28,775 nucleotides of DNA from a virus, in IMG/VR virus record IMGVR_UViG_3300028025_004980, positions 1 to 28,775 of that record; one strand, given 5' to 3'. A model generated the notes under the pieces. It was given only the letters and a program-made list of their open reading frames with translations. It was not told where the DNA came from and did not search any database. Below are positions 21,726 to 28,775 of the stretch, in pieces (within the stretch, counting starts at the first letter, position 1; the number at the start of each line of letters is the position of its first letter). The translations under genes were made by a program, and so were the position numbers.

Positions 21726-22126
21726 TGAAGTTAATCTATATAAATGAAATTGGTTCAGACTATAAAGGTCAAAAACAATACGAATTCATTTTTAGTGAGA
21801 GTACAGAAATAGATATGGATGAATGGTTTGTTATCCCGTCATCCTCAACATCTCAACCAAAATCACCTGAAGTGGAATACGTTGATTTAGTTGGATTACT
21901 TAAGGATACAAATTTACATTTAGAATTGATTCAAGACTCCGATTATTTCGGAGTTATTGATGCAGTAGATGGTGTAATTGCTTTGGGATGGGAAAAATTT
22001 GATTTTGATTCTGAATTCGAAAGAATATCATTTAAATTCGGTGAATCATTGGAGAGTGTAACAAAAAAATTAAAACAAAGAGATTATCTTTTAATAAAAG
22101 AAGAAGTAAAAATTAAAGAATCATGA
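21725..22126 (+). CDS. Hypothetical protein (133 aa) in the head gene region
   Basis: This soluble acidic protein begins KLIYINEIGSDYKGQKQYEF and contains DEWFVIPSS and YFGVIDAVDGVIALGWEKFD segments. It overlaps the upstream stop (TAATG) and the downstream start (ATGA), so all three genes are translated as a unit. No family was recognised; a structural or assembly role is inferred from position. Confidence 0.75.
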   Translation: MKLIYINEIGSDYKGQKQYEFIFSESTEIDMDEWFVIPSSSTSQPKSPEVEYVDLVGLLKDTNLHLELIQDSDYFGVIDAVDGVIALGWEKFDFDSEFERISFKFGESLESVTKKLKQRDYLLIKEEVKIKES

Positions 22127-22740
22127 AAAGGTCAACATTGGTAGAAAAATTAATCAAGGAAGGAATGTCAGAAAGTACGTTGGTTAAATTTACAGATAAA
22201 CAACTTTTAGAATTATCTGAAAGAATGTTGGGGGAATCTGATGTAATGATATCAAAAAAAGATCCTCAGTTACAGCAAAAAGTGACTGACGCTAAAAAAC
22301 AAAACAAATCTATCGAAACATATGAAGAAGATATGAAAGAGGATTTAAAAGGTAATCAAAAGAAATTAGATAAGAACCACAATGGTAAAATTGATGGTCA
22401 AGATTTTAAAATATTAAAAGGTCAAAAGAAAAAAAAATCAGTTAAGACAGATAAAAAAGACAAAGAAGTTAAGGAATGGGTTGAATCTTTAGCGGAAAAT
22501 ACTTATCATAGTTTCACATCTAAGAATGAAATTATGGAAATGATACAATTTAAATTACAAGAGGCGGGTCCAAACGTTAATATTGGACATAATGGTATCC
22601 CTGAATTTATGACTCACGATGGTGATGTTGAAACAAAACCAAAAACTCCTAAGGTTGCTCCAGGTACAAAACCAAAGCCACATAACCCAAATCAACCGGG
22701 TCCATTCACAAAACCAAAACCAAAGGCTGAGAAAAAGTAA
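22123..22740 (+). CDS. Lys-rich protein with an EF-hand-type loop
   Basis: This 205-aa protein starts with a helical segment (STLVEKLIKEGMSESTLVKF). It then has a canonical 12-residue Ca2+ loop DKNHNGKIDGQD (83-94), Lys-rich stretches, another helix and a disordered Pro/Lys tail. Many lysines suggest DNA contact, as for internal virion proteins. It is the last gene of the coupled trio. Ca2+ loops recur in this genome (lectin protein, holin-like protein), though the proteins are unrelated. Confidence 0.65.
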   Translation: MKRSTLVEKLIKEGMSESTLVKFTDKQLLELSERMLGESDVMISKKDPQLQQKVTDAKKQNKSIETYEEDMKEDLKGNQKKLDKNHNGKIDGQDFKILKGQKKKKSVKTDKKDKEVKEWVESLAENTYHSFTSKNEIMEMIQFKLQEAGPNVNIGHNGIPEFMTHDGDVETKPKTPKVAPGTKPKPHNPNQPGPFTKPKPKAEKK

Positions 22741-22800
22741 GGTTTAAATTAGGTATTATAAGAAATAAATCTTATATTAGCCTTAATATAATTTAAACGT

Positions 22801-23997
22801 ATGTCAATGACTTTCTCAAGTGTTGATAGGCCCGATAGAGGTTTACAACATAAATTAAAAAATGAAGACACTTCATTAACTAAAATACCTATGCCAATTT
22901 GTGATAATTCACAAGAACAAAACTTTCAAGAGTTATTGGCGTCAGAAAGATATCAAGAAGTAATATCTAACGTTAATCATTACTTAAGTCCACATTACCC
23001 CAATAAAATAAATTTAAATAATAAATCACAATATCGTGAATTCTCATCATTTATGGTGAGGTCTCACTTTGAGATTATTAGAATTGAAAGAAATGTTAGA
23101 CCTGAGTTAGAACAATTAGCAATTAAATTAGTCACGAATGAGTTTCACATACCGAAAGATTCCATTCAATGGGACGTAAAAATTGTTGATGGTAGTGAAA
23201 TATCTACCGACGATTTTAATATGGACGACGAGGAAACTATTCAAATACCTGAGGTTGATTTAAATAATGAGATTGATGGTGATTTTGAAAGATTAAATTT
23301 AGAAAGGGCTAAACGAAGATTAATTAATGCAATTAGTCAGGGTGCATCTAAAAAAGGTCATTACTCATATCATTTGGTTGGTGACGAAATTTTAGATATA
23401 ACTAAAAGTGATACCATTTTAGATTTATATGGTGTTATGATGTCGATAAACGACACAACTTATTGGCAATTTCCTGATATGTTTTTATCTCAAATGGGTA
23501 AATCGGGACAAGTTGCGGGTACTGAAGAAATTGAACAGGGAGAACCACCAATTATTAAAGTACGAGCACAGAATTTTCCCGTAGCCGTCCATGAGTGTAT
23601 CAAAGGTTATTTAGAATTACTTGCGGTACATGGAAGACCAAGAGATGAAAAAGGTGATTTTAATGAGGAGTTGTGGACTAAGGTTTCGGGTTACGAAGAC
23701 ACAATGGACAAAGAAATGTGGGATTTAAGATTAGGTCCTTCAATATGGAATAGAGTTAGGAGTATGTTACCAGATGAAGTTATTATTGATGAAAATGAAG
23801 AAGGTTTACAATCATATTTCTTATCAAGTCTTTATACCTTGGAGGCTAAGGAGTTTCTAACAATGATGAAAGAAGTGATTGGAAAGACCTCAAAAGGTGA
23901 AAAAATGATTAAAGATTACTACGATTCTATCAGGAAAGATATTAATAAAAATTATTACGACGATAGTATGTCAATTTTTAATGATAACGATGAATAA
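22801..23997 (+). CDS. Conserved-looking phage protein upstream of terminase (398 aa)
   Basis: This is a soluble 398-aa protein, largely helical, with an acidic stretch near residue 130-160 and no membrane segment. Segments such as EFSSFMVRSHFEIIRIERNVRPELEQLA and the VHECIKGYLELLAVHGRP region (with HE) look like a folded domain, but I could not place it in a family. The HECIKGYLE piece recalls a metal site, yet a full metallopeptidase HExxH is absent. The position directly before terminase and portal points to a head or packaging role. It is closed by a terminator. Confidence 0.75.
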   Translation: MSMTFSSVDRPDRGLQHKLKNEDTSLTKIPMPICDNSQEQNFQELLASERYQEVISNVNHYLSPHYPNKINLNNKSQYREFSSFMVRSHFEIIRIERNVRPELEQLAIKLVTNEFHIPKDSIQWDVKIVDGSEISTDDFNMDDEETIQIPEVDLNNEIDGDFERLNLERAKRRLINAISQGASKKGHYSYHLVGDEILDITKSDTILDLYGVMMSINDTTYWQFPDMFLSQMGKSGQVAGTEEIEQGEPPIIKVRAQNFPVAVHECIKGYLELLAVHGRPRDEKGDFNEELWTKVSGYEDTMDKEMWDLRLGPSIWNRVRSMLPDEVIIDENEEGLQSYFLSSLYTLEAKEFLTMMKEVIGKTSKGEKMIKDYYDSIRKDINKNYYDDSMSIFNDNDE

Positions 23998-24000
23998 TTA

Positions 24001-24027
24001 AAAAGGTGGTTTTAACCACCTTTTTTT
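24001..24027 (+). terminator. Intrinsic terminator before terL
   Basis: AAGGTGG-TTTTAA-CCACCTT followed by TTTTT separates the upstream gene from terminase. Confidence 0.9.
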
Positions 24028-24028
24028 G

Positions 24029-24036
24029 TATTTATA
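24029..24036 (+). promoter_or_regulatory. TATTTATA late-promoter-like element of terL
   Basis: The exact octamer, preceded by G, lies between a terminator and ATG 24040, with only 3 nt to the start codon. Confidence 0.55.
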
Positions 24037-24039
24037 TAT

Positions 24040-25812
24040 ATGAATACAAGAGCAGAACAATTAATGGAGTATGCTAGAATTATGAAAGATGCTCCATATG
24101 CGTTAAAAACGTATCTTCAAACATACGATAATACTCAGAAAAAATATGTTCCATTAGAGTTATTCCCTGACCAAGTTCAGTTAATACAAGACTATGAAAC
24201 GTACAATGAGAATATCACAAGAAAATATAGACAGGCTGGTGTTACCACGGTAACCGCAGCTTGGATTTCAAAAAAGTTACAAACAGCAAAGCCTGACGAA
24301 CCTGAAAGGGTTTTGTTAATTGCCAATAAAAAAGATACCGCAGTAGAGATGGCGAATAAAGTTCGTCACTTTTTAGAACAATGGCCCGAGTGGTTAAATG
24401 TTGGATTCTCACCCGATAAAAACTCAGAAAGTAGATTTAGATTAAATAATGGATGTGAAGTAAAGGCGGTTGCAACATCTGCAGATGCTTTACGTGGTTA
24501 TACACCAACCATTCTTGTATTTGATGAGGCGGCTTATATCGAAGCCGGTGAAGACTTTTGGGCTGCATCTATGGCATCCCTATCAACGGGAGGTAAGATT
24601 ATTCTTGTATCAACCCCAAATGGTTATGACCCGATTTATTATGGTGTTTATGACCAAGCATTACGTGGATTAAATGATTTCCATATCACAGATTTAAGAT
24701 GGTTTAAAGACCCTCGTTACACTAAAGATTTGCGTTGGGTTAAGTGTCAGGATATATGTCACTACATGTTAAATAGGGAACTATATAATGATGATGAGGT
24801 TGTTATTACTGAATTCGACATAGATAATTACCAAGAGTTAGAAGAACAGGGTTATAAACCTTTTTCGTCTTGGTTTGAATCAATGTCTAAGAAATTTAAA
24901 TATGATAGACGTAAGATTGCTCAGGAATTGGAATGTGATTTCTTAGGTTCAGGAGATGGTGTAATTCCGGGAGATGTTCAAGAGAATATTGCAAAGAATA
25001 TGATACGTGTACCTAAAGAAAAATACATGCAGGGTACATTTTGGCATTGGAAAGAACCAATACAAGGACATCGTTACATTATGGGAGTTGATGTTAGTAG
25101 GGGAGACAGTGAAGATTTTTCATCCATATCAATAATTGATTTTGATGATAGGGAACAGGTTGCGGAATATATAGGTAAGATACCACCAGATGATTTAGCA
25201 GCAGTTGCATATAAATGGGGTATATTATACGAGGCATTTATTGTTATTGATATAACTGGAGGAATGGGTGTTGCAACATCGAGAAAGTTACAAGAAATGA
25301 ACTATAAAAACCTTTATATTGATGGTATTAACACTCAAAATAAATGGGAATATAACGCTAAGGCGATGGAAAAAATACCAGGACTTAACTTTAATAATAA
25401 AAGAACTCAAATAGTTGCCGCCTTTGAGGAGCAACTAAGAAAAGGGTTTCAAGTAAGGTCAAGTAGATTATTAAACGAACTTAATACGTTTGTTTATATG
25501 AATGGTCGTCCTGACCACATGAAAGGTGCACACGACGATGCGATTATGGCTCTTTCTATGGCACTATACGCTTCTGACTTGTGTTTCAATCAGTTACAAA
25601 AGAATGAAAATGCAAATAAAGCGATGTTGGAGTCTTGGACAATGACTGAACGTACATATGAACCAAATAAATCTTTTTATTCTTATGGTACAGCTTTTGA
25701 TCAGATCGGGTCAATGGGGTTCGATGATAACCCAGCCTTTAAAGATATTCGTAACGTTCCCGGTAAGAGTCAATATCAAGAATTTAATTGGTTATTTGGA
25801 AGATCAAAATAA
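24040..25812 (+). CDS. terL: Terminase large subunit (T4 gp17-like)
   Basis: This 590-aa packaging motor carries an N-terminal ATPase and a C-terminal nuclease. The ATPase shows the Walker A-like RKYRQAGVTT (61-70), Walker B ILVFDEAA (158-165) and coupling motif VSTPNG (190-195). The RNase H-type nuclease shows GVDVSRGDSEDFSS with Asp351, VIDITG with Asp404, and AHDDAIMAL with Asp499/500. Length is close to T4 gp17 (610 aa). It packages DNA through the portal encoded next door. The small terminase subunit is not recognised in the window. If the TATTTATA element at 24029-24036 is a promoter, translation might begin at the second ATG (24064) instead. Confidence 0.97.
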   Translation: MNTRAEQLMEYARIMKDAPYALKTYLQTYDNTQKKYVPLELFPDQVQLIQDYETYNENITRKYRQAGVTTVTAAWISKKLQTAKPDEPERVLLIANKKDTAVEMANKVRHFLEQWPEWLNVGFSPDKNSESRFRLNNGCEVKAVATSADALRGYTPTILVFDEAAYIEAGEDFWAASMASLSTGGKIILVSTPNGYDPIYYGVYDQALRGLNDFHITDLRWFKDPRYTKDLRWVKCQDICHYMLNRELYNDDEVVITEFDIDNYQELEEQGYKPFSSWFESMSKKFKYDRRKIAQELECDFLGSGDGVIPGDVQENIAKNMIRVPKEKYMQGTFWHWKEPIQGHRYIMGVDVSRGDSEDFSSISIIDFDDREQVAEYIGKIPPDDLAAVAYKWGILYEAFIVIDITGGMGVATSRKLQEMNYKNLYIDGINTQNKWEYNAKAMEKIPGLNFNNKRTQIVAAFEEQLRKGFQVRSSRLLNELNTFVYMNGRPDHMKGAHDDAIMALSMALYASDLCFNQLQKNENANKAMLESWTMTERTYEPNKSFYSYGTAFDQIGSMGFDDNPAFKDIRNVPGKSQYQEFNWLFGRSK

Positions 25813-25854
25813 TATTCCAATTATTAATAATTTAGTTTATATTATAAAGAAAAG

Positions 25855-25862
25855 TATTTATA
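25855..25862 (+). promoter_or_regulatory. TATTTATA late-promoter-like element of the portal gene
   Basis: The exact octamer, preceded by G, ends 3 nt before ATG 25866, identical in spacing to the terminase gene. Confidence 0.55.
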
Positions 25863-25865
25863 TAC

Positions 25866-27677
25866 ATGGCAGAACAGAATTATACCGTCTTTCAGAAACT
25901 AACAAGAATGTTTGGTTATCCGGGTCAATCGAATCCGGACAAGGCACCATCTTTTAATTTTAATAAAGATGAGTTATTAAAAACAGATAGTAGAGAAGAC
26001 TACGAGAGAGCATTGTTACAAGCCCAACAATCTCAATACATTGCAGATAAATGGACTAAGTTAGACCAATCGGTTTATAACCAATCTGTTTACTATGAAC
26101 CAAATAGATTAGCGGCATATTACGATTACGAATCTATGGAGTTTACTCCTGAAATTTCTGCATCGTTAGACATATATGCTGAAGAATCTACAACAATGTC
26201 CGAAAAGGGTGAAATATTAACCATTTATTCAGAATCAGATAGAGTTAAAAGTATATTGGTTGATTTATTTAACAATAAGTTAGATATCAACACTAATTTA
26301 CAAATGTGGGCTAGAGGTCTTTGTAAGTATGGTGACGATTTTGTTTATTTAAAAATAGACCCTGAAAAAGGAATTATCGGTTGTCAACAACTACCAAATA
26401 TTGAAATAGAAAGATTGGAAGGTGCAACAACAAAGAGTCCAAATCAAAGTTCTGATTTAAAATCACCAACAAGGGAGTTAAGATTTACTTGGAAAAACAA
26501 AGATATGGAATTCCAAGCTTGGGAAGTTGCACACTTTAGATTATTAGGTGATGATAGAAAGTTACCATATGGTACGTCTATGTTAGATAAGATCAGAAGA
26601 ATTTGGAAACAACTTTTACTTGCGGAAGATGCGATGTTAATTTATAGAACATCGAGAGCGCCTGAAAGACGTGTATTTAAAGTATTCGTTGGTAATATGG
26701 ATGATAAGGATATTGAACCATATGTACAACGTGTAGCAAACAAATTCAAAAGAGACCAAATACAAGACCCACGTAATGGTAACGTAGATATGAGATATAA
26801 TCAAATGGCGGTTGACCAAGATTATTTCATTCCTGTTCGTGACCCGTCACAAACAAACCCAATTGAAACATTACCTGGGGCACAAAACTTGGGTGAGATT
26901 GCCGACATCGAATATATTCAAAAGAAATTATTGGCAGCGTTACGTATACCTAAGGCTTTCTTAGGTTTTGAAGAAGTTGTTGGTGATGGTAAGAATCTTG
27001 CATTAATGGATATTCGTTTTGCAAGAACAATCAATAAAATACAAAAATCATTAATTCAAGAATTAAATAAAATTGCATTAATGCATCTTTATTTATTGGG
27101 GTTAGAGGACGATTTAAATAGTTTTTCATTATCATTAACCAATCCATCACAACAATCTGATTTATTAAAAATTGAAACTTGGAAAGAAAAAATTACTCTT
27201 TACAAAGATGCAACATCCGACCAATCTCAAGTAGGTATCTTACCTGTATCACATACGTGGGCTAAGAAAAATATATTAGGTATGAGTGATAGTGAGGTAT
27301 TACTCGATTTACAACAACAACGTTTAGAAAGAGCGGTTGGTTTTGAATTACAAAATAGTCAACTCATTATTAAACGTTCTGGTGTGTTTGATGATGTTGA
27401 TAAGAAATATGGTATCCCTGAAGAAGAGAGAGCCGCTGCCGAAGCTGCCTCTGCGGGTGGTGAAGGTGCCGGAGGAGATATGGGAGGAATGCCACCGCCA
27501 GCACCTGCTGCAGGTGGAGGTGAGGCACCATTAAGTGAAGCAACATCTAAAAAATCAAAAATATTAGGTATGTTAGGTGAGGAAAAAGAAGATTTTAATG
27601 TTTTGTTTGATATGGAAAAGGCACAACAGAATATTTATGAAATAGAAAATAAATTGAACGATATTTTAAACGACTAA
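25866..27677 (+). CDS. Portal protein (T4 gp20-like)
   Basis: This 603-aa protein forms the dodecameric DNA gate of the head. T4 portal-like segments are recognisable: YYDYESMEFTPEISASLDIY, EESTTMSEKGEILTI, GTSMLDKIRRIWKQLLLAED, RAPERRVFKVFVGNM and a downstream LPGAQNLGEIADIEYIQKKL. The C-terminal part adds a Gly/Ala/Pro-rich linker (GGEGAGGDMGGMPPPAPAAG) and a short acidic helix. Length is somewhat above T4 gp20 (524 aa). It directly follows terminase, as in T4-like packaging clusters, and the next gene starts 3 nt after its stop. Confidence 0.95.
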   Translation: MAEQNYTVFQKLTRMFGYPGQSNPDKAPSFNFNKDELLKTDSREDYERALLQAQQSQYIADKWTKLDQSVYNQSVYYEPNRLAAYYDYESMEFTPEISASLDIYAEESTTMSEKGEILTIYSESDRVKSILVDLFNNKLDINTNLQMWARGLCKYGDDFVYLKIDPEKGIIGCQQLPNIEIERLEGATTKSPNQSSDLKSPTRELRFTWKNKDMEFQAWEVAHFRLLGDDRKLPYGTSMLDKIRRIWKQLLLAEDAMLIYRTSRAPERRVFKVFVGNMDDKDIEPYVQRVANKFKRDQIQDPRNGNVDMRYNQMAVDQDYFIPVRDPSQTNPIETLPGAQNLGEIADIEYIQKKLLAALRIPKAFLGFEEVVGDGKNLALMDIRFARTINKIQKSLIQELNKIALMHLYLLGLEDDLNSFSLSLTNPSQQSDLLKIETWKEKITLYKDATSDQSQVGILPVSHTWAKKNILGMSDSEVLLDLQQQRLERAVGFELQNSQLIIKRSGVFDDVDKKYGIPEEERAAAEAASAGGEGAGGDMGGMPPPAPAAGGGEAPLSEATSKKSKILGMLGEEKEDFNVLFDMEKAQQNIYEIENKLNDILND

Positions 27678-27679
27678 AA

Positions 27680-28420
27680 ATGAATAATTTTGGGAAAATA
27701 AAGTCTAAGTTACTAAAGAAACTAACCGAGGCTTATACCAACGATAACTTTAAAGGGAATACAAAAAATTTAATTAAAGTTGTTAAGAAAAATAAAGACT
27801 TTAAAGAAATGTATCTTTTTTATGAAGAAATAGAAAATAAGTACATTGAAGATAAAGAGGTTGCTAAATTATATGTTGAGCAACTTGGTACTCTTTTAAA
27901 AGATAAGTCAAAAAAATTAACTAGTTTTTGTGAGGTTATAAATATGTCAGTTCATGATGTACAAGTAGAATCTAACGAACTATATGATAACATTGACCAA
28001 CTTTTAGAAGATGACAATTTAAATAATATAGATAAAAAGGTTATTGCCAAATTAAAATTAGTAGAACATTTAACAACTAAAAAAGAAAATGTGGTTGAAT
28101 CAAGTAAATCACACACAGTAAATGAAAATTTATTACACGCTGTTTTAGCAAACAATTTTAACGTATTATATACAAACACATTATCTGAAGAACAAAAAAC
28201 TGAATTAAAAACAATTTTAGATTTAAACGATACTGACTTAGAAACAAAAACTACAGAATTAAAAGAATCACTATTAGATAAAATTGGAAACTTAATTAAT
28301 GAATCTACAGATTCGGAAATGATTAAAAAATTATCATCAGTAAAGGATGAAGTACTAAAAAAGGAAACATCAAAATTAAATTATTACAGATTAACAGAAT
28401 TAAAAAATGGTCTTAACTAA
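27680..28420 (+). CDS. Helical, charged protein after portal (246 aa)
   Basis: This protein is Lys/Glu/Leu-rich and almost entirely helical in appearance, with no membrane segment or known motif. In T4 the genes after portal encode prohead core components and the prohead protease; this protein could be a scaffold or core protein, but it has no protease motifs. Its stop codon lies inside a perfect hairpin shared with the convergent bS21 gene. It is co-transcribed with portal. Confidence 0.7.
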   Translation: MNNFGKIKSKLLKKLTEAYTNDNFKGNTKNLIKVVKKNKDFKEMYLFYEEIENKYIEDKEVAKLYVEQLGTLLKDKSKKLTSFCEVINMSVHDVQVESNELYDNIDQLLEDDNLNNIDKKVIAKLKLVEHLTTKKENVVESSKSHTVNENLLHAVLANNFNVLYTNTLSEEQKTELKTILDLNDTDLETKTTELKESLLDKIGNLINESTDSEMIKKLSSVKDEVLKKETSKLNYYRLTELKNGLN

Positions 28421-28432
28421 GACCATTTTTTA
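28402..28432. terminator. Bidirectional terminator shared by convergent genes
   Basis: AAAATGGTCT pairs with AGACCATTTT around TAACTA, with T runs on both sides. It contains the last codons and stops of both the 246-aa gene (plus) and bS21 (minus). Confidence 0.88.
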
Positions 28433-28604
28433 TTTGTTGTACATACCTTGCTTTTAAAACCTCTTTCCTTTTAGTGACTGAAGGTTTAACAAATTCTTGT
28501 CTCTCCCTCAATTTTTGGATTTGCTTAGTTTTTTGAACTTTATTTTTATAAGTTCTTAAAGCTGTTTCGATACTACGTTCCTTTGTTACGTCAATTATTA
28601 TCAT
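28413..28604 (-). CDS. rpsU: Ribosomal protein bS21
   Basis: This 63-aa basic protein matches bS21: MIIIDVTKERSIETALRTYK, then KVQKTKQIQKLRERQEFVKPSVTKR, then KEVLKARYVQQ. The KPSVTKR segment is typical of Bacteroidota versions. bS21 sits on the small subunit near the anti-Shine-Dalgarno end of 16S rRNA. Phage-encoded bS21 copies are known from metagenomes and are thought to take over or specialise host ribosomes. A host-like promoter element lies upstream, and the gene runs opposite to the surrounding late genes. Confidence 0.93.
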   Translation of the reverse strand: MIIIDVTKERSIETALRTYKNKVQKTKQIQKLRERQEFVKPSVTKRKEVLKARYVQQIKNGLS

Positions 28605-28621
28605 AACATATAATTATACCG

Positions 28622-28629
28622 CAAATATA
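28622..28629 (-). promoter_or_regulatory. TATATTTG, host-type -7 element of rpsU
   Basis: On the minus strand, TATATTTG fits the Bacteroidota -7 consensus TAnnTTTG. A TTG at 28648-28650 lies 18 nt upstream as a possible -33. The start codon is 17 nt downstream. Confidence 0.5.
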
Positions 28630-28706
28630 TAAAATATTTTGGATTTACAACATTTTTTTCATATATTTTAATAACACCATAAAATAAAAGATAATGAATA
28701 AAATTA

Positions 28707-28775
28707 ATGAAAACAGGTAAGTACATCCCATTAGGGACTTACAACAATGTAAAGTATGGTTATGGTACCGTAGAC
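28707..28775 (+). CDS. Truncated gene at right edge (first 23 codons)
   Basis: ATG 28707 opens a frame (MKTGKYIPLGTYNNVKYGYG...) that is still open at the window end. An upstream ATG at 28694 gives only eight codons. The position after portal and the rpsU interruption suggests a further head gene, but too little is present to name it. It diverges from rpsU across about 100 nt of AT-rich DNA. Confidence 0.6.
   Translation, partial: MKTGKYIPLGTYNNVKYGYGTVD

Noticed and set aside
22801-23997. Metallopeptidase or prohead protease
   Set aside because: Only a single HE pair is visible; HExxH or a catalytic triad pattern is missing.

Overview
The window is a piece of a large, AT-rich tailed-phage genome whose host is most likely in the Bacteroidota (Flavobacteriia-like). 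The phage assignment rests on a T4-type large terminase (24040-25812) followed by a T4-type portal (25866-27677), a tRNA cluster, and T4-like RNA repair genes. The host assignment rests on several signals. There is a bS21 ribosomal protein of the Bacteroidota type. Signal peptides end in ..AQ, ..GQ or ..SQ. Starts are preceded by A-rich leaders rather than Shine-Dalgarno sequences. One TAnnTTTG promoter-like element lies in front of the bS21 gene.

Layout. (1) 1-1321, minus strand: nine tRNA genes (Ser-UGA, Asp-GUC, Thr-UGU, Met-CAU with a shrunken D-arm, Gln-UUG, Leu-UAG, Trp-CCA, Asn-GUU, Pro-UGG). (2) 1607-13224, plus strand: about 17 genes, nearly all for exported or membrane proteins. They include two CsgG-like proteins, two large secreted proteins sharing a dockerin/cohesin-like C-terminal module (one also has a C-type lectin domain with EPN and WND motifs), three predicted outer-membrane barrels, three lipoproteins, several small membrane proteins including holin candidates, and a 59-aa PspC protein. 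(3) 13207-16361, minus strand: small exported peptides and an RNA repair set (P-loop kinase, Rnl1-type RNA ligase, cREC-domain protein) plus an unknown gene. (4) 16545-19104: a ClpC-like unfoldase without its N-domain, divergent from an Hsp20 chaperone, with repeated ATGTC boxes between them. (5) 19175-28420, plus strand: the packaging and head region (KTSC protein, nucleotidyltransferase, acidic core-like proteins, terminase, portal, helical protein). (6) 28413-28604, minus strand: bS21. A truncated gene follows to the right edge.

The octamer TATTTATA and close variants precede many transcription units, often just after a terminator hairpin. It is the best candidate for a phage late promoter. 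In several cases it ends only 3-4 nt before the ATG, which would imply leaderless mRNAs. The bS21 gene has a host-like promoter instead.

The part most likely to be undescribed is the envelope module at 1607-13224: a phage-borne set of signal-peptide proteins that could remodel the surface of the infected cell. Second is the RNA repair set, in which a kinase lacking the T4 phosphatase domain is paired with a cREC protein. All functional calls come from reading motifs by eye; no database search was run.
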